Assembly (NCBI RefSeq): GCF_019578655.1
Contig: NC_063258.1
Span: forward strand, 14,202,802-14,266,801
From: Ricinus communis
Lineage: Eukaryota > Streptophyta > Magnoliopsida > Malpighiales > Euphorbiaceae
Direction of reading: 5' to 3'
Length of the DNA: 64,000 bases
Each line of letters begins with the position of its first letter. The first letter of the stretch is position 1. Below, in pieces: positions 1 to 13,726 of the stretch. Position numbers and translations under genes: made by a program. A model generated the notes under the pieces. That model saw only the letters and a program-made list of their open reading frames with translations, had not been told where the DNA came from and searched no databases.

Positions 1-1
1 A

Positions 2-1722
2 AATTTTGCTCCTTTGTGTGTTCAATCTAACTCTGCCCCTTGTGAATTTAATGATTTAGACCTGCCTATTGCTGTTCGAAAAGGAACACGAGAATGCACT
101 GAGCATCCCATCTCAAATTTTGTCTCCTTCCATAGACTCTCTCCACAACATAGAACTTTTCTTACCACTATCAACTCCATTTCAGTCCCACAAATACTAC
201 AAAAGGCACTTAGAAATAAGAACTGGTTACAAGCTATGAAAGAGGAGATGAATGCCATAGAAAGAAATAAGATTTGGGAAATTGTAGACCTGTCCAAAGG
301 AAAGAAAACGGTAGGGTGTAAGTGGGTGTTTACTTTGAAATATAGAGCTAATGGTTCATTAGAAAGGCATAAAGCTCGATTGGTCGCAAAAGGATACACA
401 CAGACATATGGGTTAGATTACCAAGAGACCTTTGCACCCGTAGCAAAAATGAATACTGTGCGTGTTCTTTTGTCTTTAACTGCTAACTTTGGTTGGTGTT
501 TACAGCAATTTGATTTTAAGAATGCATTCTTACATGGGGACTTAGAAGAAGAGGTGTACATGGAACCTCCACTAGGTTTTAATGAAATGTCTATTGAAAA
601 GAAAGTGTGCAGGTTAAAGAAAGCTTTATATGGATTATAACAATCACCAAGGGCTTGGTTCGGAAGATTTACTAAAGTGATGCTAGCAATGCAATACAAA
701 CAAAGTCAAGGAGATCATACCTTGTTCATAAAACATTCAAAAGGAGGAGTTACAGCTCTACTTGTATATGTTGATGACATCATCATCACCGGGAATGATC
801 AAATTGAAAGAGAAACACTCAAAAGTTCTTAGCAAAGGAGTTCGAAATTAAAGAACTTGGGAGGCTAAAGTATTTTTTGGGAATCGAGGTGGCATACTCA
901 AGTAAAGGCATCCTTATTTCCCAACAAAAGTATGTCTTAGACTTGCTTAAAGAAACAGGCAATCTTAGATGCAAGGCAACAAGCACACCCATTGAGCCTA
1001 ACTTGAGATTGAATGAAGAAAAGGATGATAGCATGGTAGATAAGGGAAGATATCAACGGTTGGTTGGGAAACTGATATACTTGTCCCATACAAGGCCGGA
1101 CATAGCATTTGCTGTAAGTGTAGTAAGCGAATTTATGCATGATCCAAGAGAGAAACACTTGCAGGCTGTCAACAGAATTCTGTCTTATCTCAAAGGGACA
1201 TCCGGTAGAGGAATTTTATTCAAGAAAAATGAAGAATTGCTCATTGAGGCATATATCGATGCTGATTATGCATGTTCTGTTGTAGATCGTAGATCAACTT
1301 CAGGATATTGTACATTTCTTGGTGGGAACCTAGTGACATGGAGGAGTAAGAAGCAATCGGTTGTTGCAAGATCAAGTGCTGAAGCAGAGCTTAGAGCTAT
1401 GGCTCATGGAGTTTATGAATTGCTATGGCTCAAAATAATACTTGATGACCTTAAAATCAAGTGGGAAGGACCTATAAAACTCTATTGTGACAACAAGTCT
1501 GCCATCAACATTGCACACAATCCAGTGCAACATGATCGCACAAAGCACATCGAAGTAGATAGACACTTTATTAAAGAAAAGTTGGACAATGACATGATTT
1601 GCACTCCATATATAACATCAAATGATCAATTGGCAGATGTCTTAACTAAGGGAATGCCTACTTCCAACTTTGAAGACATTACATGCAAGATGGGAATGGA
1701 AAATATCTATTCACCATCTTGA
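2..1722 (+). pseudogene. Copia pol fragment: reverse transcriptase and RNase H, broken
   Basis: The frame is open from the window edge. A linker is followed by the RVT_2-type reverse transcriptase (start WLQAMKEEMNAIE near 230; KARLVAKGYTQ near 375; catalytic YVDD at 767-778). RNase H follows, with the acidic motif YIDADYA near 1250, SAEAELRAM near 1376 and the usual C-terminal QLADVLTKGM before the stop at 1720-1722. There are two lesions. An in-frame TAA at 638-640 falls where this family normally has a lysine codon before QSPRAW. A one-base deletion-type frameshift lies near 815-830, where one frame stops at 830-832 and the next resumes with LAKEFEIKELG. With only two lesions in 1.7 kb, decay is light. 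Family assignment is firm; lineage within Copia is not resolved. Confidence 0.93.
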
Positions 1723-1729
1723 GGGGGAG
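1721..1729 (+). other. Copia polypurine tract
   Basis: GAGGGGGAG overlaps the pol stop codon and lies immediately before the TG that opens the LTR. This is the plus-strand DNA primer site of LTR elements, and it fixes the LTR start at 1730. Confidence 0.85.
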
Positions 1730-1954
1730 TGTTGAAAATCTAGAATATCTTTCCTGTACAGGTATAAAATCTATGTATATCTCATGATTTCTGCTCTATT
1801 TTAGGATAGAATAAATTAGCTCCTGATTTTTGGGAGATTACAGATTTCATGGAATTGACAAAAGTCAGCTTCCATTTGTATAAATATTGCACAGCCTGAG
1901 CCTAGAATATAACAAAACAAAAAAAGCAATTTAGTTCTCTCTTTTTGTTCAACA
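1730..1954 (+). repeat. Copia 3' LTR
   Basis: The segment starts TGTTGAAAATC right after the polypurine tract and ends with TTCAACA where satellite-like sequence takes over, giving about 225 bp with TG...CA ends. It contains a TATAAATA box at 1879-1886. The right boundary is inferred from the CA end and the start of satellite; no second LTR is in the window for comparison, so it could be off by a few bases. Confidence 0.75.
1879..1886 (+). promoter_or_regulatory. Candidate LTR TATA box
   Basis: TATAAATA lies about 70 bp before the LTR end, a usual position for a short Copia LTR promoter. It rests on motif and position only. Confidence 0.4.
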
Positions 1955-4900
1955 AATATAACTCTTTTACGGGGTTGTTCTCTCATATTATAAAATTAAC
2001 CCATTTAAGGGGTTGTTTTCTTATACTCTTTTTACTGGGTTGTTTTCTCATATTAAAAAATTCACCCCTTTTACGATGCTGTTTTCTTAGACTCGCAATT
2101 ACACTCTCTTTATGGGGTTGTTTTCTTAGATTCATTAATATACACATTTTTCGGAGTTATTTTCTTACATTAATAAATATACCACTTTTATGGGATTATC
2201 TTCTCAAACTAAATTATTAGCACTATTATAGTGTTAGTTTCTCAAATTCATAAATCTACATGGTTTACGGGGTTATTTTCTTATATTGACAAATATACCC
2301 CTATTACAGAGTTGTTTTCACATATTATAAAATTAACTAATTTAAGGGGTTGTTTTCTCATACTCACAAATATTCCAAAATTATGAGGTTATTTTCTCCG
2401 ATTGATAAATATCCCCGTATTAGGGGGTTATTTTCTAATATTTATAAATATACCTCCCTTACGGGTTTGTTTTCTCATATTAAAAAATCTAACCCTTCTA
2501 CAAGGCTGTTTTCTTAGACTCGTAATAACACTACTTTTACGAGGTTGTTTTCTCAGATTCATAAATATACACGTTTTACGGAGTTATTTTCTTATATTGA
2601 GAAATATACCATTTTTTTTACGGGGTCATTTTCTCATATTAAATTATTAGCACTATTCTAGGGTTGTTTTTTCAAATTTATAAAAATACATGTTTTATGG
2701 GGTTATTTTCTTATATGGACAAATATACTCCTTTTACGGGGTTGTTTTCTCATATTATAAAATTAACCCATTTAAGGGGTTATTTTCTCATACTCATAAA
2801 TATACCAAAATTGCGGGATTATTTTCTCCAATTGATGAATATCCCAATATTACGGAGTTGTTTTCTTATATTAAAAAGTTTACCCCTTCTACGAGGCTAT
2901 TTTTTCAGACTCGCAATTATACTAGTTTGACCGGGTTGTTTTTTCAGATTTATAAATATATACGTTTTACGGGGTTATTTTCTTATATTGATAAATATAC
3001 CACTTTTACAGGATCGTTTTTTCATTTTAAATTATTAGCACTATTATGGGGTTATTTTCTCAAAATTCATATATATATACATGTTTTACGAGGTTATTTT
3101 CTTATATCAACAAATATACCCCTTTTACAGGGTTGTTTTCTCATATTATAAAATTAACCCATTTAAGGGGTTGTTTTCTCATACTCATAAATATACCAAA
3201 ATTACGGGGTTATTTTCTCCGATTGATAAATTTCCCCATATTACGGGGTTGTTTTCTCATATTATAAAATTTACCCCTTCTACGAGGCTGTTTTCTCAGA
3301 CTCGCAATTATAATACTTTTACGGGGTTATTTTCTTAGATCCATAAATATACACGTTTTATGGGGTTATTTTCTCATATCCATAAATATACATGTTTTAC
3401 GGGGTTATTTTCTTTTATTGATAAATATACCACTTTTTCGAGGTCAGTTTCTCATATTAAATTATTAGCACTATTATGGGATTTTTTTCTCCAATTCATA
3501 AATATACATATTTTACGGGGTTATTTTCTTCTATCAAGAAATATACCTCTTTTATGGGGTTGTTTTCTCATATTAAAAAATTATCCCATTTAAGGGGTTG
3601 TTTTCTCATACTCACAAATATACCAAAATAACGGGGTTATTTTCTCTGATAGATAAATATCCTCATATTACGGGGTTGTTTTCTAATATTTATAAATATA
3701 CCCCTCTTACGGGGTTGTTTTCTCATATTAAAAAATTTACCCCTTCTACGAGGCTATTTTCTCAAACTCGCAATTACACTACTTTTACGGGGTTGTTTTC
3801 TCAGAGTTATAAATATAGACATTATACGGGGTTATTTTCCTATATTGATAAATCTACCCCTTTTACGGGATTGTTTTCTCATATTATAAAATTAACCCAT
3901 TTAAGGGGTTGTTTTCTCATACTCACAAATAGACAAAAAATTACGAGGTTATTTTCTACGATTGATAAATATCCTCGTATTATGGGGTTGTTTTCTCATC
4001 TTGATAATTTACCCCTTTCACGAGGCTGTTTTGTCAGACTCGCAATTGCATTACTCTTACGGGGTTATTCTCTCAAATTCATAAATATACCCATTTTACG
4101 AGACTATTCTCTTATATAGACAAATATACCTATTTTACAGGATTTTTTTCTGATTTTATAAAATTAACCCATTTAAGGGGTTGTTTTCTCATACTCATAA
4201 ATACACCAAAATTACGGAGTTATTTTCTTTAATTGATAAATATCCCCGTATTACGGGATTATTTTCTAATATTTATAAATATGCCCCTCTTATGATGTTA
4301 TTTTTCCATATTAAAAAATTTACTCCTCTGTTTTCTCAGATTCGCTGTTACACTTCTTTTACGGAGTTGTTTTTTCAGATTCATAAATATACACGTTTTA
4401 TAGGGTTATTTTCTTATATTAATGAATATACCACTTTTACGGGGTTGTTTTCTCATATTAAATTATTAGCACTATTATGAGGTTGTTTTTTCAAATTCAT
4501 AAATATACATATTTTTATGGGGTTATTTTCCTATGTGGAAAATATACCCCTTTTACGGAGTTGTTTTCTCATCTTATAAAATTAACCAAATTAAAGATTA
4601 TTTTCTCATACTCACAAATATGCCACAATTACGAGGTATTTCCTCAGACTCATAAATATCCCCGTACTACGGGGTTGTTTTACAGATTAAAAAATTTACC
4701 CCTTCTACGAGGGTGTTTTCTCATATTAAAAATTTACCCCTTCTACGAGGCTGTTTTCTCATACTCGCAATTAAACTAGTTTTACGGGGTTGTTTTCTCA
4801 GATTAAAAAAATTATCATATTTTATCGGGTTATTTTCTTATATCGACAAATATACCACTTTTACGGGATTGTTTTCTCATATTATAAAATTAACCCATTT

Positions 4901-7900
4901 AAGAGGTTGTTTTCTCATACTCAAAAAATACACCAAAATTACGGGGTTATTTTCTCCCATTGATAAATATCCCTGTAATACGAGATTGTTTTCTCATATT
5001 AAAATATATACCCTTTCTATGAGGTTGTATTCTCAGACTCGCAATTACACTACTTTACGAGGTTGTTTTCTGATATTCATAAATATACATATTCTACGGG
5101 ATTATTTTCTTATATATATAAATATACCACTTTTACGGGGTTAGTTTCTTATATTGACAAATATGCCCCTTTTATGGGGTTGTTTTCTCATGTTTTAAAA
5201 TTAACCCATATTAAATGGTTGTTTTCTCACACTCACAAATATCCCAAAATTATGGGGTTATTTTCTCTGATTGATAAATATCCCCGTATTACGGGGTCAT
5301 TTTCTCATATTAAAAAATTTACCCCTTCTACGAGGCTGTTTTCTCAAACTCCCAATTACACTACTTTTACGAAGTAGTTTTCTCAGATTCATAAATATAC
5401 ACGCTTTGCGCAGTTATTTTCTTATATTGAGAAATATACCACTTTTACGGGGTTGTTTTCTCATATTAAATGATTAGCACTATTCTGGGGTTGTTTTCCC
5501 AAATTCACAAATATACACGTTTTACGGAGTTATTCTCTTATATCGACAAATATACCCCTTTTAAGGGGTTGTTTTCTCATATTATAAAATTAACACATTT
5601 AAGGGGTTGTTTTCTCATACTCACAAATATACAAAAATTACGGGGTTGTTTTCTCTGATTGATTAATATTCCCGTATTACAGTGTCTCTTTCTAATATTA
5701 AAAAATTTAGCCCTTCTATGAGGTTGTTTTCTTAGAGTCGAAATTATACTAGTTTTACGGGGCTGTTTTCTCAGATTCATAAATATACACATTTTACGAG
5801 GTTATTTTCTTATATTGATAAAAATACCACTTTTACGGGGTTATTTTCTTATTTTGACAAATAAACCCCTTTTACGGGGTTGTTTTCTCATATTATAAAA
5901 TTAACCCGTTTAAGGAGTTGTTTTCTCATGCTCACAAATATACCAAATTTACGGGGTTATTTGCTCCGATTGATAACTATCCTCGTACTACAGGGTTATT
6001 TTTCATTCTCACAAATATATCAAAATTACTGGATTATTTGCTATGATTGATAAATATCCTCGTAGTACGGGGTTATTTCTCATATTAACAAATTTACCCG
6101 TTCTACGAGGCTATTTTCTCAGACTCGAAATTACACTACTTTTCGAGGTTGTTTTCTAATATTCATAAATATAAACGTTTTATGGGGTTATTTTCTTATA
6201 TTGTAAATATACCATTTTTACTGGGTTATTTTCTTATATTGACAAATAAACCCCTTTTACGGGGTTGTTTTCTTATATTATAAAATTAAACCATTTAAGG
6301 GATTGTTTTCTCATACTCACAAATACACCAAAATTACGAGATTATTTTCTCCGATTGCTAAATATCACCATATTACGGGGTTATTTTCTAATATTAAAAA
6401 ATTTACCCGTTCTACGAGGCTGTTTCTTAGACTCGCAATTACACATATGAAAGATACATGTTTAACGTTGTTATTTTCTTATATTCATAAATATGTCAGT
6501 TTTACGGGGTCGTTTTCTCATATTAAATTATTAGCACGATTATTGGGTTATTTTCTCAAATTCATATATAGACACGGTTTACGGGGTTATTTTCTTATGT
6601 TGACAAATATACCCCTTACGGTGTTGTTTTCTTATATTATAAAATTAACCCATTTAAGGGGTTGCTCTGTCATAGTCACAAATATACCAAAAATATGGGG
6701 TTATTTTCTCCGATTGATAAATATCCTCGTATTACGGGGTTGTTTTCTAATATTTATAAATATACCCCTCTTATGGGGTTGTCTTCTCATATTAAAAAAT
6801 TTATCCCTTTTACGAGGCTGTTTTCTCAGACTCGCATTACATGATTAATTTCTCTTATTCATAAATATACATATTTTACGGGGTTATTGTCTTATATCGA
6901 CAAATCTACCTCTTTTACGGAATTATTTTATCATATTATAAAATTAACCCATTTAAGGGGTTGTTTTCTCATACTCACAAATACACTAAAATTACAAGGT
7001 TAGTTTCTCCGATTGATAAATATCCCTGCATTACGAGGTTGTTTTCTCAGACTCGCAATTACACTACTTTTACAGGGTTATTTTCTCAGATTCATAAATA
7101 TATACACTTTACACGGTCATTTTCTTATATCGACAAATATACCCCATTTACGGGATTGTTTTCTCATATTATAAAATTAACCCATTTAAGTGATTGTTTT
7201 CTCATACTCACAAATACACTAAATTTACAGGGTTATTTTCTCCGATTGATAAATTTACCCATTCTATATGGTTGTTTTCTTAGACTCGCAATTACACTAC
7301 TTTGATGGGGTTGATTTTTTAAATTCATAAATATACATATTTTACGGGGTTATTTTCTTATATTGATAAATATACCACTTTCACGGAGTCATTTTCTCAT
7401 ACTAAATTATTAGCACTATTATGGTGTTGTTTTCACAAATTCATAAATATACACGTTTTACGAGATTATTTTCTTATATTGACATATATACCCCTTTTAT
7501 GGGTTGTTTTCTCATATTATACAATTAACCCATTTAAGGGGTTGTTTTCACATGCTCACAAATATAAAAAAATTACAGGATTATTTGCTCCGATTGATAA
7601 ATATCCCCATATTATGGGGTGGTTTTCTAGTATTAAAAAATTTACCCCTTCTATGAGGCTGTTTTCTCAGACTCGCAATTACACTATTTTTATGGAGTTA
7701 TTTTCTTTTATTGTCAAATATACCTGATTTACGGGGTGATTTTCTCATCTTATAAAATTAACCCTTTTAAGGGGTTCTTTTCTCATACTCATAAATATGC
7801 CAAATTACGGGGTTATTTTCTCTTATTGATAAATATCCCCGTATTACGGGGTTGTTTTCTCAGATTTATAAATATACATGTTTTACGGGGTTATTTTCTT

Positions 7901-10900
7901 ATATTGATAAATATACCACTTTTACGGTGTTATTTTCTTATATTGACAAATATACCCTTTTTACGAGGTTGTTTTCTCATATTATAAAATTAACCCATTT
8001 ACGGTGTTGTTTTCTCATGCTCACAAATATAGCAAAATTACGGGGTTATTTTCTCCGATTGATAAATATTCCCGTATTACGGGGTGGTTCTCTCATATTA
8101 AAAAATTTACCCCTTCTACGAGGCTGTTTTCTTAGATTCGCAATTACACTACCTTTACGCGTTTGTTTTCTCAGATTCATAAATATACATGTTTTACGGA
8201 GTTATTTTCTTAAATTGATAAATATACCACTTTTACTATGTTATTTCTTATATTGACAAATATACCCCTTTTACGGGGCTATTTTCTCATATTAAAAAAT
8301 TTACCCCTACTGATAAAGTGGTATATTTTCTCAGACTCGCAATTACACTATTTTTACGAGGTTATTTTCTCAAATTTATAAATATACACGTTTTACAGGG
8401 TTATTTTCTTATATTGATAAATATACCACTTTTACGGCGTCATTTTCTCATAGTAAATTATTAGCACTATTTTGGTGTTGTTTTCTAAAATTCATAAATA
8501 TGCACGTTTTACAGGGTTATTTTCTTATATTGACAAATATACCCTTTTTACAGGGTTATTTTCTCATATTATAAAATTAACCCATTTTGGGGGTTGTTTT
8601 CTCATACTCACAAATATACCACAATTACCGGGTTATTTTCTCCAATCAATAAATATCCCCGTATTTTGGGGTTGTTTTCTTATATTAAAATATTTACCCC
8701 CTCTATGGGGCTATTTTCTCAGACTCACAATTACACTACTTTTACGGGGTTATTTTCTGAGATTCATAAATATATACGTTTTACGAGGTTATTTTCTTAT
8801 ATTTATAAATATACTCCTTTTACGGGATAATTTTTTTATATTGACAAAGATACCCCTTTTACGGGGTTGTTTTCTCATATTATAAAATTAACCCATTTAA
8901 GGGGTTGATTTCTCATACTTACAAATATATCAAAATTACGGAGTTATTTACTCAAATTCATAAATATCTCCGTATTACAGAATTGTTTTTCACATATTAA
9001 GAATTTACCCCTTCTACGAGGCTGATTTCTCATATTATAAAATTTACCCCTTCTACGAGACTGTTTTCTTACACTCGCAATTATACTACTTTTACGAGGT
9101 TATTTTCTCAGATTCATAAATATACTCATTTTACGGGTTTATTTTCTAATATTGATAAACATACCACTTTCACGGGATCATTTTCTCATATTAAATTAAT
9201 AGCACTATTATGGGGTTGTTTTCTCAAATTCATAAATATACAAGTTTTACGGAGTTATTTTCTTATATTGATAAATATACCAATTTTACAGAGTTTTTTT
9301 CTCATATTTTAAAATTAACCCATTTAATGGATTGTTTTCTCATACTCATAAATATACCACAATTATGGGTTGTTTTCTTATATTCATAAATATCCCCGTA
9401 TTATGGGGTTGTTTTCTCATATTAAAAATTTACCCCTTCTTGAGGATGTTTTCTCAGATTCATAAATATACATGTTTTACGAGGTTATTTTCTTATATTG
9501 ATAATAATACCACTTTTATGGTGTCGTTTTCTCATATTAAATTATTAGCACTATTATGGTGTTGTTTTCTCAAATTCATAAATATACACGTTTTACTGGG
9601 TTATTTTTTAATATTGACAAATATACCCCTTTTACGGGGTTGTTTTTCATATTATAAAATTAACTCATTTAAGGGGTTGTTTTGTCATACTCAGAAATAT
9701 ACCAAAATTACGGGGTTATTTTCTCCAATCAATAAATATTCCCATATTACGGGGTAGTTTTCTCATATTAAAAAATTTTCCCCTTCTACGAGGCTATTTT
9801 CTCAAATTCGCAAGTACACTATTTTTACGCGGTTGTTTTCTCAGATTCATAAATATACACGTTATATGGGGTTATTTTCTTATATTGATAAATATATCAC
9901 TTTTATGGGGTTATTTTCTTATATTGAAAAATATACCCCTTTTACGAGGTTGTTTTCTTATATTATAAAATTAACCCATTTAACTGGTTGTTTTCTCATA
10001 CTCACAAATATACCAAAATTACAGGGTTATTTTCTTCGATTGATAAATATCCCCGTATTATGGGGTTGTTTTCTAATATTTATAAATATACTCCTCTTAT
10101 GGGGTTGCTTTCTCATATTAAAAAATTTACCCCTTCTACGAGGCTGTTTTCTCATATTCATAAATATACGCATTTTACGGGGTTATTTTCTTATATTGAT
10201 AAATATACCACTTTTACAGGTTGTTCTCCCATATTTAATTATTAGCACTATTATGGTGTTGTTTTCTCAAATTCATGAATATACACATTTTATGTGGTTA
10301 TTTACCTATATTGACAAATACAACCCTTTTACAGGATTTTTTTCATATTATAAATATACCCCTTTTACCGGGTAGTTTTCTCATGCTCACAAATAAAGTA
10401 CAATTACGGGGTTATTTTCTTCTATTGATAAATATCCCCGTATTATGGGGTTGTTTTCTCATACTCACAAATATACCATAATTACAGGGTTATTTCCTCA
10501 GATTCATAAATATCCCTGTATTACAAGGTTGATTTTCACATATTAAAAATTTACTCCTTCTATGAGGCTGATTTCTCATATTAAAAATTTGCCCCTTCTA
10601 CTAGGCTGTTTTTTGACACATGCAATTACACTACTTTTATGGGGTTATTTTCTCAGATTCATAAATATACTCATTTTACGAGTTTATTTTCTAATATTGA
10701 TAAATATACTCACTTTAACGGGGTCATTTTTTCATATTAAATTATTAGCACTATTATGGGGTTGTTTTCTCAAATTCATAAATATACACGTTTTACGAGG
10801 TTATTTTCTCATATTATAAAATTAACCCATTTAATGGGTTGTTTTCTCATACTAACAAATATACCGCAATTACGGAGTTATTTTCTCTGATTGATAAATA

Positions 10901-12814
10901 TCCCCGTATTACCGGGTGGTTTTCTCATCTTAAAAAATTTGCCCCTTACACGAGGCTGTTTTCTCAGATTCGCAATTACACTAGTTTTACGGGGTTGTTT
11001 TCTCAGATTCATAAATATACACGTTTTACGGAGTTATTTTCTTATATTGATAAATATTCCACTTTTACGAGGTTATTTACTTATATTGTCAAATATATCC
11101 TTTTTACGGGTTGTTTTCTCATATTATAAAATTAACCCATTTAAGGGGTTCTTTTCTCATAGTCACAAATATAACAAAATTACGGGGTTATTTTCTACGA
11201 TTCATAAATATCCCCGTATTACGGGGTAATTTCCTCATATGAAAAAATTTAACCTTTCTACGAGGCTGCTTTCTCAGACTCGCAATTACACTACTTTTAC
11301 GGGTTGTTTTCTCAGATTCATAAATATATACGTTTTACGGGGTTATTTTCTTATATTGATAAATATACCACTTTTACGGGATTCTTTTCTCATACTAAAT
11401 TATTAGTACTATTATGGTGTTGTTTTCTAAAATTCATAAATATACACGTTTTACGGGGTTATTTTCTTATATTGACAAATATACCCCTTTTACGGGGTTG
11501 TTTTCTCTTATTATAAAATTAACCCATTTAGGGGCTTGTTTTCTCATACTCACAAATATACCATATTAGGGGGTTATTTTCTCCAATTGATAAATATCCC
11601 CGTATTACGGGGTTGTTTTCTAATATTTATAAATATACCTCTCTTGCGAGGTTTGCTTTCTCATATTAAAAAACTTGCCCCTTCTACGAGGCTGTTTTCT
11701 CAGACTCGCAATTACACTACTTTTACGGGTTTTCTCGGATTCATAAATATACACGATTTATGGGGTTATTTTCTTATATTGATAAATATACCACTTTTAC
11801 AGGATCATTTTCTCATACTAAATTATTAGTACTATTATGGTGTTGTTTTCTCAAATTCATAAAATACACGTTTTACGGGGTTATTTTCTTATATTGATAA
11901 ATATACCCCTTTTACAGGGTTGTTTTCTCATAGTATAAAATTAACCCATTTAAGGGGTTGTTTTCTTATACTCATAAATATACCACAATTATGGGGTTAT
12001 TTCCACAGATTCATAAATATCCCCGTATTACGAGGTTATTTTCACATATTATAAAATTCAGCCCTTCTATGAGATTGTTTTCTCATATTAAAAAATTTAT
12101 TCATTCTACGAGGCTGTTTTCTTATACTTCCAAATATACCACTTCTATTTATAAATATACCACTTTTACGGAATCATTTTCTCATATTATAAAATATACC
12201 TCCCTTAAGGGGTTGTTTTCTCATATTTAAAAAATTTACTCCTTCTACGAGGCTGTTTTCTTGGACTCGCAATTAAACTACTTTTACGGGTTGTTTTCTC
12301 AGATTCATAAATATAGACATTTTACGTGGTTATTTTCTTATATTGATAAATATACCACTTTTATGGGGTCGTTTCTTCATACTAAATTATTAGAACTTTC
12401 TAGGGTTGTTTTCTCAAATTCATAAATATACACGCTTTACCGGGTTATTTTTTTATATCGACAAATATATCTCTTTTACGGGATTGTTTTCTTATATTAT
12501 AAAATTAACCTATTTAAGGGGTTGTTTTCTCATACTCACAAATATACCAAAATCACGGGGTTATTTTCTGCCTTTGATAAATATCCCCATATTACGGGAT
12601 TGTTTTCTCACATTAAAAGATTTACCACTTCTACGATGTTGTTTTAAGACTCACAATTACACTACTTCTACAGGGTTGTTTTCTGAGATTCATAAATATA
12701 CACGTCTTACGGGGTTATTTTCTTATATTGATAAATATACCACTTTTACGGGGTTATTTTCTTATATTGACAAATATACCCCTTTTATGGGGTTGTTTCG
12801 TCATATTATATAAT
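1955..12814 (+). repeat. Satellite array, block 1 (39-bp monomer, ~430-bp higher-order repeat)
   Basis: Head-to-tail monomers of mostly 38-40 bp. The constant half is TTACGGGGTTGTTTTCTCAT or a close variant. The other half is one of about eleven recurring types, typically in this order: CTTATATTGATAAATATACC; CATATTAAATTATTAGCAC; CAAATTCATAAATATACAC; CTTATATCGACAAATATACC; CATATTATAAAATTAACCC; CATACTCACAAATATACC; CCGATTGATAAATATCCCC; CTAATATTTATAAATATACC; CATATTAAAAAATTTACCCC; CAGACTCGCAATTACACTAC; CAGATTCATAAATATACAC. The marker AAATTATTAGCAC recurs near 2210, 2640, 3030 and 3460, giving the ~430-bp period; elsewhere the order is shortened or expanded. Long ORFs here encode 13-residue periodic peptides and are treated as by-products. 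No unrelated gene is visible. Confidence 0.95.
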
Positions 12815-13726
12815 GCGCTTGATCACTCGGTCGACTCGCCTCCAACAGTCGAAGTCCGTTCGACAATCCGAATGCACCAACAGACTCGAAACGACGCGCT
12901 AATGACGATCCCAGCTTCCGATCTTCCGATCCAACTCCCGATCATCTGGAGAGATTTATGGACAATCTCGGCCGTCTATTTTCAAACAGACTCTGATCGC
13001 TATGAAACCGGTGCCATTGGAAAGCTTGAGCTGAGGAGAGTCCGGATATGCCCTATGATCGGCCAAAGCTCGCCGAAGCTCGCCGAAAAAGCCAAAAAAT
13101 GCCTGCTGCCCCTAACTTTTCACCTCGTCGGATCTTGCAATTCCGGCAGCCTCAAGGGGTGGCGATGGTCGGAAAAGAAAGCCTAGAAGTCGCTGATCAT
13201 TTGGAGCTCAGAACCATCGGCAACGGTTATCGGAATCACCGTGAACGGTGGCAAGTCGGCAACCTTCCCATTTCCACGCCTTCACTTGCTGCGTGCTCGG
13301 CCTTCATTGCACCTTGACGACACCTTTGCATCTTCCCCTTCCTTCCTCCTTCTTCCCCAATCCCCTTCTTCTCCTTTTATTTTCTTTCTTCTCCACATCG
13401 ACAATGGGTCCCTGAACTTTTCTTCCTTACCATTTAGTCCCTCAACTTCTTTAATTACTAACAATTTCATCCTACAAAATTTATGATTGACCCTCCAACT
13501 TTTCTTTAGCTTTTCAATTAAGGCCCTAACTATTTAATTTGGGCCAAATTAGAATTATTAAAAATATACAATTACATATTTACCCTTGCTTTTAAAAGTA
13601 AAATTACTAAAAAGCTTTGCTGACATATTTAATTACAAAAATACCAAACATACAAATTTTCATTAAAACCCCATATTAATAAAATTATACTCTTAATCCT
13701 TATTCCAAAATAAATTTCCAATTTAG
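6960..13726 (+). repeat. Segmental duplication, copy A
   Basis: This stretch aligns in order with 50150-59266. Shared private variants include GGTTAGTTTCTCCG (7005 and 50182), the unusual CATTCTA(T/C)ATGG block (7259 and 50470), ATTATACAATTAACC (7515 and 50733) and CAATCAATAAATATCCCCG (8643 and 52482). The satellite-to-LTR junction TATTATATAAT then GCTTGATC also recurs at 12815 and 58370. The offset grows from about 43.2 kb to 45.56 kb along the pair, so the second copy gained, or this one lost, about 2.3 kb of satellite. Homology ends inside the LTR fragment near 13726. Confidence 0.8.
8310..8326 (-). other. Micro-inversion in a satellite monomer
   Basis: Where the array normally reads TTCTACGAGGCTG before TTTTCTC, this monomer has ACTGATAAAGTGGTATA. 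Its core AAAGTGGTATA is the reverse complement of the common junction TATACCACTTT. The related monomer in the second segmental copy, near 52155, keeps the normal orientation. Confidence 0.6.

Larger units (their letters stand above)
1..1954 (+). mobile_element. Ty1/Copia LTR retrotransposon, 3' part, truncated by the window edge
   Basis: The segment holds the end of a Copia polyprotein (reverse transcriptase then RNase H), a polypurine tract and one LTR, in the order expected for the 3' part of a + strand Copia element. The 5' LTR, gag, protease and most of integrase would lie left of the window. Satellite begins directly after the LTR, so the element is inserted in, or at the edge of, the array. 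The target duplication cannot be checked because the left end is missing. The pol frame has one stop and one frameshift, so this copy cannot make a full polyprotein. Confidence 0.93.

Noticed and set aside
1955..12814. Regular repeat-spacer pattern that could suggest a CRISPR array
   Set aside because: The constant and variable halves are contiguous parts of one tandem monomer, the 'spacers' belong to about eleven recurring types, and the surrounding DNA is a plant retrotransposon landscape.
13048..13486. ORFs of 80-90 codons in the LTR fragment
   Set aside because: They lie wholly in LTR sequence, recur as damaged shadows in the LTR copies near 17077 and 58767, and have no recognisable domain.
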